Counted from the stretch's first letter, positions 19,757 to 31,930 are shown. The stretch: 64,000 nucleotides of DNA from Marchantia polymorpha subsp. ruderalis (GCA_037833965.1 AP031351.1:9560501-9624500), one strand, 5' to 3'. Numbers and translations are program-made. The notes: generated from the sequence alone by a model not told the origin.

Positions 19757-21104
19757 TCAATACATCATTGTTTCTGTCATATTGAACCAACTTCATTGTA
19801 AACTGGTTCTTTATTTTGCTTTGACGTGTATACTCTGAAATTGGACAAAGTATTATCTTGGAAACATTTCAAACTCATGGCTACAATAATCATTTGAAAG
19901 TACTTTGATCTAATAAGAGGGTTACCTCCTTCACATTATATTAGTCAACTATAGAATTATAAGAACTTCTACTTGACTATCTATGATGATGTATTATAGA
20001 ATTGTCAAATGTTTCATACAATAAAATGAATCATGTTGGTGTCTAGTAACTATTTTGTAATGATACTATCAATTGATATTATTTTATTTCACCCTTGTTT
20101 GATCACTAGATCAAACAAGGGTGAAATAACTTCGGATTTCTCAAAGATTTATTTCTCAAAAATGACATATATCTCAAACTTAATTTAAAAATTAAATTAT
20201 AAACATCCAAATTGATAATACATTAATGTACATATAAAATCTTGAGAAATTTAAAAAAACAAGTCATTATCCTTGAATATATATTTTTGAGAAACACGTA
20301 GTAGAAAATTTACACAAAATATTAAACAAGCACACAGTAGATATGGGGTTCACCCTGTCAGAGTTAACTCCGCGGTAGAACGAAGAGTGATAGTATAATG
20401 AACCTGCGAGTTGACAAAAGTGAAAGTTAACTGGTATTTATACTAGAGCGCTGATTCGACTCTTAACCTTTATATACTAATCACATGTTACTTTTGACAA
20501 ACAATGCTCTTAAAGTTTTAAATTACAAGATCATAATGTAGAAATTTGATTTTTGTTTTAGAGAACATATATTTTTCTTTCTCTAATGTGATATAGATCT
20601 GTTGTAAATAACATACATTTTTCTTTTTCTAAGTTGATGTAGTTTTTGATAAGTAGATCTAAAGACATGGTATTGTCCATGGTACAACATTGTCCGTACA
20701 TGTTTTTAATTTCATATAAAGAAATAAAATTAGACCTTTTTTTTAATAAAATCCAAAAATAATAACAGATAATCCGTAGTTTGAACCAATACACTATGAA
20801 ATAATGGAAAAAAGATTACATTAATGGTTTTGTGATGAAAATTTTAAATGTTGATGCAGAATTTTAGTCTCTTCTATACTTTAGAGATGTAGGTTATATA
20901 TCCAGCGTTGATATTTGGTTTACATTTTCAAGAAACATTTATGATCATCATAGCTTTAATCTATCTAGTTTGATTCTCCTAACTAAAGGATCTTTTCTTC
21001 GCTGAATTTTTCTATCTTTCCATTCATAAAATTGACTTATTTTACCAACATATTACTAAGTAAAGTAAACTAAAATCAAATAGATTGAAATCTAAAGCGG
21101 TATC
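19757..21104. other. AT-rich intergenic repeat DNA
   Basis: Apart from the hairpin at 20084-20129 no gene or complete element is recognisable. About 20340-20460 is locally less AT-rich and may be a fragment of another element. Confidence 0.45.
20084..20129. repeat. Perfect hairpin, 21-bp arms, 4-nt loop
   Basis: Arms 20084-20104 and 20109-20129 are exact reverse complements around ACTA; the core is CACCCTTGTTTGATC. The arms have no mismatch in DNA that is otherwise decayed. No flanking duplication was identified. Confidence 0.9.
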
Positions 21105-21409
21105 TGTTAGAATACTAATTACTCCCTATTGCTTCTTGTGTAATTATAGTTAGACTGCAGCTAGACATCACTACGGAGGTGTCCCTGTGATCATTAGACA
21201 TCACTACCCTTCCCACTAGGGGGTGTCCCTGTCATCATTAGATCCCACTACCATTCCCACTACGGAGGTGTAAATTCCAATTTTCCCTTGTCACCTCGGA
21301 TTGGGTACTTAAACCCAATCCGGTCCTGTGTATAACAACTCAGAGCTTCTCTCGAGGACTCAGTTCCTGTGTCTCGACCCTTTTCTGCTCTTGCTTTACT
21401 TCTTCAATA
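21105..21409 (+). repeat. Copia left LTR
   Basis: It starts TGTTAGAATACT and ends near TACTTCTTCAATA. It shares with the right copy the blocks CTACGGAGGTGT, CCCTTGTCACCTCG, GGGTACTTAAACCCAATCCG and GAGCTTCTCTCGAGGACTCAG. Inside are three degenerate copies of a CACTAC...CGGAGGTGTCCCTGT unit. Confidence 0.8.
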
Positions 21410-21418
21410 TGGAAAAGA

Positions 21419-21520
21419 AAACTGTCGTTGAATACCATACAAAATTCAGATAATGCTCTTGAATACAAATCTTGAGCTTTTACTGAATTTTGTAAGCTTC
21501 ACGGTGTTCAACGACAGTTT
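21419..21520. repeat. Left fold-back in the copia interior
   Basis: AAACTGTCGTTGAA (21419-21432) is the exact reverse complement of 21507-21520. ACAAAATTCAG (21439-21449) is the exact reverse complement of 21483-21493. The left arm therefore looks like an inverted, slightly shortened copy of the integrase-coding stretch to its right. It begins about 10 bases after the left LTR. Confidence 0.75.
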
Positions 21521-21650
21521 CCTATTCCTGATACTCCTGAACAAAACGGAGTAGCTGAACGGAAGAATCGTACTTTGATCGATTCAGTAGTCGATATGTT
21601 CACACATTCTGCTCTTTCTCATGGCTATTAAGGCAAAGCCATCCATACTG
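21446..21650 (+). pseudogene. Copia integrase fragment
   Basis: The translation contains SDNALEYKS, a stop, then FCKLHGVQRQFPIPDTPEQN and GVAERKNRTLID. The SDN-Y and PQQNGVAERKNRT positions are the second Asp and the Glu of the copia DDE integrase core. The frame is broken by stops near 21472 and 21631. The upstream part of integrase is absent. Confidence 0.85.
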
Positions 21651-21995
21651 CTCAAGTCATCCTCCCACAGCTGAAGTCCCTGCCACTTATCCGACCTTTT
21701 GGCGAGACTTATCAGAGGCGCACATGGAAGCTACGTGAGAATCTCTCTCTTCTGCTCCTCTTGTTGATACGGTTCGCAACCTCGAGAACTTACTGGGTAA
21801 ACTCAGACCTCAAGACACTACATCTGAGGTCCCGGCTACAAGACAGATACAGCTAGGGGGCAGCTTCATCCTCTGCCCACACCATCGATCCTATCTTTCG
21901 AAGGGGGGGAAGAGTAAGGAAACGTGTCAAAAAACATGATCAACTTTTGGAGAAGAAGAAGAAGTATCGAGGTTTATTCTCGTATGGAGAGACTT

Positions 21996-22095
21996 ACCAA
22001 GAACCTACTTCTTATCAAGAGACCTTACAGAATGGTGATTCTATCACCAAGAACCTACTTCTTATCAAGAGGCCTTACAGAATGGTGATTCTATC
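21996..22095 (+). repeat. 50-bp tandem duplication in the copia interior
   Basis: The unit beginning ACCAAGAACCTACTTC occurs at 21996-22045 and again at 22046-22095. The copies differ at one base (GAGACC against GAGGCC). The duplication lies between integrase and reverse transcriptase. Confidence 0.92.
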
Positions 22096-22139
22096 AAATG
22101 GAAAGACGCTATGGAGGATGAATTTTCTTATTTGAAGAA

Positions 22140-22862
22140 AAATCAAACCTGGACATTGACAGAGTAACCTGCGATTAAGAACGTCGTTGGCTGTAAATGG
22201 ATTTATAAAATCAAATACAAGCCTGACGGTTCTGTTGATCGATATAAGGCCAGATTAGTAGCGAAAGGATATTCACATGCTTGTGGTGTTTGACTTTTCG
22301 GAACATTTTCTCCTGTGGTGAAGATGACATCCATTAGGGTGTTAATGGCTCTAGCCGCTCAATACAATTTGGAGCTGCACCAGATGGACGTGAAAATTGC
22401 ATTTCTGAACGGGGTATTAGATGAAGAAGTCTGCATGGCCCTTCCTGAAGGGTTGAATATCTCTTCTGAGAAATACATGGTATGCAAACTGAATAAGTCC
22501 ATTTTTGGACTGAAGCAATCCTCACGACAGTGGTATCAAAGGATTGACTCGTTCTTACTGCAGATTCGCTTTACCAGAGCTGATGCAGATCAGAATGTTT
22601 ATTTGGCATTTGTGTATTTGGCACTATATGTGGACGACTGTGTACAGGCGAGTGATTCCTTGCATCTTCTTACGAATATCAAGGAGAAACTCAAAACGGA
22701 GTTCGATTCGGTGTACTTAGAAGAGATCCATCATTGTCTTGGTATGCAAGTGTACAGAAATCGTGTAGAAGGGTGGATTCGGATCTCACAACCACGATAT
22801 TTGGTTGAAAAAACTTGCGAGTTTCACCATGGCTGACTGTAAGCCTATTGATACACCTATGG
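22140..22862 (+). pseudogene. Copia reverse transcriptase fragment
   Basis: From 22140 the sequence encodes NQTWTLTE, a stop, [30 protein letters not shown], another stop, and FSPVVKMTSIR. An uninterrupted 173-codon stretch (22315-22836) carries QMDVKIAFLNG, IFGLKQSSRQWYQRID and the catalytic LYVDD near 22626-22640. A frameshift near 22830 precedes CKPIDTPMAPTKLS. RNase H, which should follow, is replaced by a fold-back. The family is Ty1/copia. Confidence 0.9.
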
Positions 22863-22927
22863 CTCCCACTAAGTTAAGCACACTTAACTTCAAACCGGGT
22901 TCCATAGGTGTATCAATAGGCTTACAG
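22837..22927. repeat. Right fold-back with nested hairpin
   Basis: Arms 22837-22862 and 22902-22927 are perfect 26-bp reverse complements (core GCCTATTGATACACC). The left arm encodes CKPIDTPM of reverse transcriptase; the right arm is its inverted copy. The 39-nt spacer holds a second hairpin, AAGTTAAG CACA CTTAACTT, at 22871-22890. Confidence 0.92.
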
Positions 22928-22989
22928 AGTTATGTTCAATATTCATGTTTATATTCAACAAATATATGTTTTATATTTCATCGACAGAA

Positions 22990-23266
22990 GGAATAGTGAA
23001 CTAGACACCACTACACCACTACGGAGGTGTCCCTGTGATCTTTAGACACCACTACCCTTCCCACTACGGGGTATCCCTGTCACCATTAGATCCCACTACC
23101 CTTCCCACTACGGAGGTGTAAATTCCAATTTTCCCTTGTCACCTCGTATCGGGTACTTAAACCCAATCCGGGTCCTGTGTATAACAACAACTCAGAGCTT
23201 CTCTCGAGGACTCAGTAACTGTGTCTCGACCCTTTCCTGCATTGCTCCTGCTTTACTTCTCCAATA
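22990..23266 (+). repeat. Copia right LTR, 5' truncated
   Basis: It matches 21165-21409 with small indels and lacks the first 60 or so bases of the left copy. It ends TACTTCTCCAATA and is followed by GTATCAGATATGG. Confidence 0.78.
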
Positions 23267-24644
23267 GTATCAGATATGGTTTTATTACTTGTCACTCGTG
23301 AGAATAGGGTACTTATATTTACATTGGCCGATGAAGATATTCAATAAAGCTAGGTGTACTGTATATCTTGGATAGTTCCACTACTAGAGAAAACTACTTA
23401 CTACCACTCACCCGCGAATTATTCATATTTATGAGATAGGATATTTCTTCGCATCTTTATTAAATTCCATTTTATTATGATCAATACTCTGCGCAATGAC
23501 TTGAAATTCTTTGAGTGGATTCTTTGAATTCTGTAAACAGGTTGCAAAATTGATGCTGTCTTCTTGTTTCGAGCTTTTCGAGAAAGTTTATAAAGATTAA
23601 GGGACTTAAATTATTGTGAAAATAACTCAGCTGTCCAACTTACATTCAAATATGTTCAGTCCATTTTTTGACTTGAGAGAACATGAGATGGTTAACCTCA
23701 GTTTAAAACAATTTTTTAGCCAACAAAAACATGCCCACTTCAGATAAGATGAAGATCAATATTACGCATATCCACTCACCTAAAACAAATATAGAAAATC
23801 CACAGCCGGATCAACTTGCTATCATGTGCAAAATAACGAGATCAATACCCGGGGTAGTTAATGCACATTTCTAACATCAAGTCATATCGAAATGGACAAA
23901 TGCAACAAGCAACAGGAAATCATGCGTGACTAACTGATCTCTCTGTTTTGATTTTTGATCGTGCAGTCTCTCTGTTTTGATCGACAACCCTTGGGGACAT
24001 TTCTTTCCTAAGACACTTCCGTCAAGCGATGTAAGGTTTTTGACTGGGGTACCTTGACTTTGGAGTAGGCCATAGTAATTTGAACTCTACAAAATCAACT
24101 GATATCATTCCAGGTGATCCGGGTGGATCCGGCTGCGTGTGGAGTGGAATGGTTGAAAGCAAAAAGGGTTCCGGAGGTGCGAAGAGGGAGAGGCCCGGAG
24201 GGCTCGACCTGCCGGTTTAAAAAAATTTATATATTTTTTGCTGTGCCTTCTCCCCTCTCACGGGGAGAGTTCAGACAAATATTAGTCTTTGCGTACAGAA
24301 AGTTACCTTATCTAGTTTGAAACTCGTCTAAGCATATGCTCCGACAGATACTGTGAAGTGGCACTCAAATGCACCTTCACGCACAATAATCAAGTTCTTC
24401 GATCACATGGAAAGATCTGCACAAAAAAGAAATTCTAAGTTATTCAGAACCAGCGAAAAGGAGCGCTTAAGCGAGAGCAATCCTATAAAGGTAAAAATGT
24501 ACTCATGATCTGATGCTTAAGAAGAAAATGACGACGAACGGCAAATGGTTGTTGACAAACCTTTTCACAACTGACAAGTGATGTTCAATGTCGTTCATGC
24601 CCTTGAGAAGTTCCAGAGTTGCATTTGTGGAACACGTCCTACTC
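23267..24644. other. Intergenic DNA and 3' flank of the MetF-like gene
   Basis: I see no coding sequence here. The part next to 24645 would hold the 3' untranslated region of the minus-strand gene. No polyadenylation site could be assigned with confidence. Confidence 0.4.
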
Positions 24645-27600
24645 TCAGCTTAGTTCCTCAGTTGGTCTCTGATCGTCCAGCAACGATGAGAACTGTCGCC
24701 ATCCAGATGGTGTAACGGGCATGAAGTGGATTCCTGCAACGTCTGCCATCCACGGTAACCTTATTATGTTCAAAGTTCGTACACCGTAACCAAAACCGTA
24801 TCCAAAAAACTACAAAAGGTTCACAGAACATTCAAAATGCACACAGAATAAAGGTAACATAACATGGGCTGTAGATCATGTTATTATGGTTAGTCTGATA
24901 TTATTCTTTGATAAACCAACTCTCCAACGATGGGAAATATGTGAGCGGCAAACGTACGTCGAACGGTCTAAGATTGAGGTATTTCATGAAGGCAGATATG
25001 TATGCTTAATGTTTGATAGAAATGATAGTTCCAAGTAAAAGTACCGGGCAGGCTCTTTATGTATTGTATGAGACGAGCTGACTCCAGTTTGAAATAAGCT
25101 GCTAATCCACTGTCGTCTCCCAAATGATCAGCTTCAATGTTCTTAAGCTCCGCTAATTTTGCATCAACTTGCTTGCCTGCAAACAAAACTTCCTTCAACA
25201 ATTAACCATGACTCCATGCATAACGTAAACGTACACTTTAAGATGCACGGCCAGTGCTTTACCGCTGAACCTAAATCAGCTTACGAGAAGTATACCTTCA
25301 GATATAATGGCCACACGAGCAAAAACGACCATTAGATGAACGTAAAAATCGCAAAAGTGTAGTATCAGGAGTGATTAGTCAATATAGCACAAAACATTCA
25401 ACTCGAACTGAAGTAATAAATAGCATAAGGCTAATCTGTGCAGATAAAAACTAAAAGTGAAACACAAACAGGTGATATTTGTCAGAGCATTATTAGTATA
25501 GCACACGGTTCATTCATAAATTTGTTCTGAACAATGCTTCCTTTTCTCTCAAAAAAGTTAACCCTTTTCAAAACGAAAGAGTTGAACTTATTATCCGTGG
25601 GTTGGGGACCAGTCAAGGGAACTTCAACACAAAGAACGTTCTGTCCCCTAATCACCGATTTACAATCACAATCACACTTTCTCTTTCAGACGTGAATAAT
25701 ATATAGTAGCCTGACGTACCTGAAGTCTGCGTCAGTTCAAACCAGAACGCTAGGTTGTCCACAGAGGTTATAAGAGGAAGGCCAACGACGATTCGAGCAG
25801 CTTTTGTTAATCTGTCACGAAAAAGTACAGCTGTCATTAGGAGCTTACGAAGTTTCTCACGTAGGTATACAGTAGAAGTTTATCTCATCAATTTGTTCCG
25901 TATATAACAATATGACAATTCAATGTAAGAAAATCATTTCTCTCGGTTACCGGGGCGATTCTTCGTTTCATACAGATATCTATAGTCATTCACGTGGAAA
26001 GATCGAGTAGACATTCTCAATGCCAGCAGAAATCAAACTATGAACCAATGAAGCAAGATTGCAACTGTACCTCCACGTAAGTAGTAAACTTTTTGCTTCG
26101 CATACAGAATGGACATGCAACCTACGTGGATGCTCTCTGAAGAAAAATCAGACGCCGATGTCTACGTTTGATAACAATCTAGAAAATACTAGATTCATAA
26201 TGAAATAAGATGAGTTATATAATGTTGATTTCACCTCAGATGAAGAAAAATGGCAATAACTCAATTAGTTACGATAACATTAGGCTTAGAGTTATCTTGG
26301 GGGCTAATGAGACAGGGTGGCAGATTTCTCGGGTTCATTAGCTAGGGTTTTAGATTTGTGTCAGGTTTAGACCTCAGACCAAAAGACCTTCGGAACTGTT
26401 AGTAAAAGTACACAGGTGAGACAATCTCCTTACGAGTGATCCTGAGATACTAATCACACCTTTGAGTGGTAGATTGGTATGGAGTGGAAGTGACAGTAGT
26501 GCTCCAGCAGATTTTTCGAGTCAGTCTTTCCTCTGAAGTGGTGAGTATCTATGTTAGTTTAATCTCGGTTTTAGAATCACGCATAATATACTTGAGGCAT
26601 CATGAGCTACCTTTGAGGGGTAAATTGCTATCTTAGTTCAATCTCAGTTTTAGAATCACGCATAATATACTTGAGGCATCATCATGAGCTACCTTTGAGG
26701 GGTAAATTGCTATGGAGTGGAAGTGACAGTAGTGCTCCAGCAGAATTTTCGAGGCACTGTTTTCTCTGAAGTGGTGAGTATCTATGTTGGTTCAATCTCA
26801 GTTTTAGAATCTCGCATAGTATACTTGAGGCATCATGAGCTACTGTTATTGGAAGATCATCGGAAGTTACTTCTCATGATTCTTTTGTTTTCCAAAATAT
26901 AAATGTACAATGTGAATGAACTTCAAATGATCATTTAATCGCAATAGGTGCTGAAGACCCTTTGGCACTTGCTATTAGTAGTTTCCACTCACTCTTACCT
27001 TCACACATGCTGTAAATAAAAAATACTACCACTATTAAAATTTATGTTGAATATTAAGATCTACCCCATTCCACAGCAATCCAACACTCATAAGTCCACT
27101 CAGCAAGTGATGAATTTCTCATGATCACATTCAGGTGTAATTATGAGAGAAGAATACTGATATAATGTTTCTGTGGCCTGATTGTTTTACCAAAAATACA
27201 TACTATATATAAAACTCATGAGAAAACACATTGCACAACGTAGGACAAAACAAGTGGTAGCAGGTAAATGTAAGCAAATCTAGCCCGTAGAAATGAGTTG
27301 TTTCTCTGTTCAGAAGCTAGCAGCGCAAAAGATAAAAACTTAAGAGTCATTATTTAGATAGTATCTCTCTTCAGAGCGTGTAATCGAAGAGTAAAAAACA
27401 GCCTTACTTTGAAACATAGCATTGGAATATGCGTTTTGTTGGTAGCAAAAGGAAAGAGGAGGTTCGGGCCGACAAAGAATCATCAACCATCTATCCGGGG
27501 ACATACAGAGAGAACCTACAGGACAGCAAAACAAAGTTGTACAAGTTTCTGGGCAAATGTACAGGATGTTAGACAAAGTTCGATACACGCCAATGTAGGC

Positions 27601-30600
27601 TGAAGCGGTAACTTCAATACGAGAACAAACACTCAACGAGATATCAAATTTTATGTATAATGGCCGGTGTGGTTGGTCGGAAAATGACGCATAGAGAGAG
27701 TTGTTACACAACAAAAACACAGACTGGTTTCTCAAGATGAAAATTGAGCGAGAATGTGAACATCGGATGATTCCCTTGTGTAGGGTAGGAGTAGGAACAC
27801 TTCAAGATATCCACGAAAATCCCGTTGTGTACGTACTGTAGGCGAAACGAGCAATCTTGAGATCAACAAGTACATAATCAATAAGAGAACAAAAAACCAG
27901 TGTGTAGTGTACCAGGCAAGCTAAAGCGGGGTTTACCAGTAAACCGTTCACATCAAATCAGTCTTTGGTGTCAACTGATTGAATCAAAGCGTGAATTCCT
28001 TTTCTTCGACAAGAAAGTCCGCCACAAGCAAAGACGTGAGAGAAACCATCAAAAGGTAACAGGTGCTGCTAGGACCGCTAGGACTTAGGACATCACTCTC
28101 TAGATCCACGGCACATAACACACGTGATAGCAAAGCAACATAGAAATTTTATGATGAAAAAAACAATTTAGCGACGAGATTCATTAATAAAGTAATCCGG
28201 CCCACCCAAAAAAAAAAAAAAAAGGGGTTGTATTCGTTGTGAAAACAAATAAGTGCTGAAAACTTATTTACTTTCTATCTATCAATGAAGTGTATTGACT
28301 GATCTAAGCTTGCAAATGTTATCCAGAGTTGACATAAGAGCAAGTTAGCGCACCCAAATTGCTAACACTCCAAAAGCAGTCAGGCATCCACACTTACAAC
28401 TGAACACAAGATGTTTGACATTGCCTAGTAACAGACAAGTGAATGGATGATTGCGGTTCCAAGTGCCAACATTCCGCGTAGTCTAAATTCGAAGAAACGT
28501 TATTCACAATAGGGATGCCTTCAAATGCAAAAGCACAGGGTATGGAGTATTCTCAAATCATACTGTGCGATGACCTGTACACATTAACTCCTAAAAGTGT
28601 ACAGACGATAGGATCTCCATAGATCTACATAAGCCGAGAGGAAGAAAGACAACCTAACAAGATGTGGACAAGATATGGACAATTTACTACTGTAGCAATG
28701 AGAGTAAAAGAGTTACTGTGAGTGATTTGAGAAGTAAGTAGCTGAAAATCTTCATGAAAAGTATATGAACGGAAGGCGAAGTAAGATGTGTCGGTAAGGT
28801 TTCAGATGAGCTCCGGTAAGGGAAACTCCCGGCAATACCATGCAAAACCATAACAAGGACATGGGTAAGAGTTGATCAACAACCAACCTCAGCTGAATGG
28901 ATGACAGTTAGTACACACAGCATAAATTGTCACATATTGACTGCCAAGTTGTCCAGCACACAAATAGCACGATGAAAAATCATGAGACAGAAAACATAAG
29001 ACCACAAAACCAGCTCGACTACATGCACTCAATACAAGCAGCAAAACTATGACTGGATCATAACAAGGACATGGGATAAGAGTTGACCAACAACCAACCT
29101 CAGCTGAATGGATGACAGTTAGTACACACAGAACTAATTGTCACATATTGACTGCCCAGTTGTCCAGCACACAAATAGCACGATGAAAAGTCATGAGACA
29201 GAAAACATAAGACCACAAAACCAGCTCGACTACATGCACTCGATACAAGCAGCACAACTATGACTGGATCTAAAAGGTGTGCCAAAACATTCGAGCCCTA
29301 CACATGATCGATTGAAAGAGGGCAAAACTGTAACAACGTTAAACGGTAAAACTGTAACCTAAGTATGGGACGCTGGAAGCAAATGTTAGTTTCAGGGCAA
29401 TCGGCGACACATCAAATATCGAACTTGGCCTTCAATTGGGTGCGCTCGAGTCCGATGCAAGTGAATCAGCAAAAACAACAGCAGTTATTTGTACATTTCG
29501 TGTGTATGACGACCAAGCAAAAGACTTGTACCAGACAGCGAACTAACGAGCAGACTGGAGGAGACAATTGCATGACCATAAAGGTATGTGGACACAAATG
29601 ATCAGTAGGATGAGAAACACCAACAATGAATATCCACATCTATAGTTCCGTCCTGTTCGAATATGCATATGGCTTTCAACAAAGTGTAAGGTGGATACTG
29701 TCGAAGTTGAACTACTAACAAATGTAACTGAACGTCTCCATCCAGAGTCATACAGGGGGGGGAGAGAAGTACATTACCCTCTACTTCTTGCGGCACCCCA
29801 CCATTCTCCAAATCGATCAATAAGTAGTGGTGGTTGTAGAATCACTGTTTCTGCTCCAGCCTCAATCTGCAATCATCCTCCAAACTAAGGGCTAAAATCT
29901 TTTACATTGGAACTTTTGGTACTACAACGAAATGCAAAACTCCTGAATTTTGAATTCATGAGATATTTGAGTAAACAACATGGAAGAAACAAAAATATAG
30001 ACAGCCAACAACTTGCATAATGAAACCACCATTCGATGTAGCGCAGGAATACCTTCTGTTCAAGGCGCGCCACAGAATTCAGAAGAGGATTTTCAACAGC
30101 CCACAACTGAACCCCTTCATTGCGTACCTTCCACAGAGAACATCAGCCTCAGATTATGAAGAGTCCTCAGCGAGCCACGTGATATGAATTCCTTCATGAA
30201 AACTCGAGTGAAACCAGTCGATACTTAAGCTATCCCTAAGAATTTTTCTCAACAGAAACTCGACCGGAGACCACAAAACTAGAAGCCCTTGCGGAACATG
30301 CTTTTGCGCAAGACGGAAAAGCATGGAAGACAAGTAACCGGAGGAAGAGAAATGTATATTCTGTAGATACAGTACTTTGCAAGACCCGACATTTTTGCAT
30401 TTCTATAAGAGACTACGTGTACTACTTAATTTTATTGACAAACTTAATGTATATATAAAGGCCTCAACATGCAATATGCAGTTTGATATTCTAGTCAAAC
30501 TTAACAAGGGGAGCCTTGAATGAAAAAAGGTTTTACCAGGAGATATATTGCCAAACTTTCGAAGTTGAGAAGCAGTGCGTAACATGTCAAGTGAGTTGGA

Positions 30601-31930
30601 TGGCAAAAATCGGTCAACAACAGGTAGCCGTCTCAAAGGATGTCCTACATACATAACCAAAAAAGAAAGTTTTCATTGAGACACGATTGTAACCGAAAAA
30701 CTTTTGGTAACTCAACATTCTCGAAAAAATAGCAGCGTCATGGCAAGCTCTCTTACCAATATTATCACAAAAAACAGACATTTGGTGCACTAAAACCATC
30801 AGAAGCGAGAGGAGAACAATCTGAAACAACAGAACCTTAGATGTGCAACATAAGAGATGCCTCTCGAGTTTCTTCTATTATCTCACCCTAATTCTTTGCT
30901 GAAACCAAAGCTACAATTCATACCTCCAGACACCAACAGAAGTGCACCTCCATATCCAGAAGCATTTACTGTCTGCGCAGAAGTCAATAAGTGGCGGCAC
31001 ACGTCCTTCCGACTTCTCATCTGAGCAGCGACAGTCTGCACTCGCCAGCAACTGGCATTTTGAACTGAGCTTTCCATCTGTCCAATGATCTCTAAACTAG
31101 ATGCCGCAGAGGGAGTTCCCATAGTCGTCCCCAATTTAGGCCTTTTTTTCTCACCTGTTGCAACACGGGCAGAAACGAATTTGAAAAAAGGATGAACTTC
31201 CGGGAGATCAGGACGTACAACCCCGTGAATATGGCCTCCAGGAAAAAGTTTGTCCTGAATTTTCTGCTCCAGAAGACATCCAAAGAAGGAAAAATCAGTA
31301 AGAAGCTTCAAGGTAGCATCACTAAAAAAAATAGGAGTGAGACCTTTGCAATGATGTTTCCTGTAAGATGGCAGTAGTTTTGATTGTTTCTTTCGACTTC
31401 CAATAGCTAGCCTTCAGACTACAAGGAAGCGTGGATACTATCCATAATCATCCGGACACCATAAAATTCTGGAATGATATGAAACATTCGGCTTCTTATG
31501 ATCCATGATGAAAGGAAAAAATCGGCATAGAATAGAATTTCTAGACATTAGTACGGCCATGGATGAGCAATACAATTCAACACCTCTAGATACCTTGGGG
31601 GTTTGAGACCTAAAGATTGAACACAAGTTTCATGTTTAGTGAACCTAGCGCTATTGCTTCCTCGCTACTTCCAACAAATAACCAGAACAAAGCAGACCAC
31701 CTGCATCTAACTCCCCCTTGTACGAATTCCAATTGGATCATAAAAGCAGACGTAACATGGACCCAAAATGGTGAACAGCAATCCAATACGAGAATTCACG
31801 GTCTTATGCAGACTCCGAACATGGATAGAATTCAGAAAGAGATGGAGATTACCTGAGATAAAAAAATCTTTGAAGTCGCTGCCGAAGTCGGCAGTTCCAA
31901 CAGTTGCAGAAACCGGTGCTCCAACGCCAT
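24645..31930 (-). CDS. Eight-exon gene, divergent MetF/MTHFR-superfamily TIM-barrel protein (329 aa)
   Basis: Exons, read downward: 31930-31853, 31263-30924, 30644-30537, 30114-30053, 29866-29778, 25811-25720, 25176-25045, 24733-24645. All introns are GT-AG, all phases agree, and the sum is 990 nt ending in TGA. Start ATG 31928-31930 opens MALEHRFLQLLELPTSAAT. Residues about 130-150, GALLLVSGGHPLRRLP, sit where methylenetetrahydrofolate reductases have the LRGD-P loop. NSLDMLRTASQLR follows, then EQKIEAGAETVILQPPLLID, like the KxxAGAxxxITQ strand of MetF with its Gln kept. Next is RIVVGLPLITS, like the PGIxPI strand. The Asp of RGD and an N-terminal FEFFPP Glu are not evident, so substrate and activity are uncertain. 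Length fits bacterial-type MetF (about 300 aa), not the two-domain eukaryotic MTHFR. I am fairly sure of the exons and less sure of the family. Splice coordinates may be off by a base or two. Confidence 0.68.
26481..26843. repeat. Mosaic repeat (X-Y-Y-X-Y) inside the 4-kb intron
   Basis: Module X (GGAGTGGAAGTGACAGTAGT ... GTGAGTATCTATGTT) starts at 26481 and again at 26714. Module Y (TTTTAGAATCACGCATAATA ... CATGAGCTAC) follows X, then repeats with about an 80-bp period near 26636, and follows X again near 26790. The copies differ by a few bases. No coding potential is seen. Confidence 0.85.
28851..29270. repeat. 210-bp tandem duplication in the same intron
   Basis: The unit starting TAACAAGGACATGGG at 28851 recurs at 29061, with about ten differences. 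It ends GACTGGATC in both. It is intronic for the minus-strand gene and encodes nothing recognisable. Confidence 0.92.

Larger units (their letters stand above)
21105..23266 (+). mobile_element. Internally deleted Ty1/copia element
   Basis: Two related direct repeats (21105 to about 21409, and about 22990-23266) flank a 1.6-kb interior that keeps the integrase end and half of the reverse transcriptase. Gag, protease and RNase H are missing. Both interior ends are made of fold-back duplications (21419-21520 and 22837-22927). The right repeat is followed by GTATCAGATATGG, which resembles a primer site, so a tandem or recombined arrangement is also possible. Stops and indels make it non-functional. 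Confidence 0.82.

Noticed and set aside
30154..30374. 70-codon open stretch (with SSGYLSSMLFRLAQK) between exons 3 and 4 of the MetF-like gene
   Set aside because: It ends in a TAA with no usable donor site, and splicing exon 3 directly to 30114 keeps phase and restores the MetF-like order. A rare alternative exon remains possible.
31264..31360. Upstream acceptors at 31321 or 31360 for exon 2 of the MetF-like gene
   Set aside because: Their phase does not fit the first exon, whereas the acceptor before 31263 has a long pyrimidine tract and fits.
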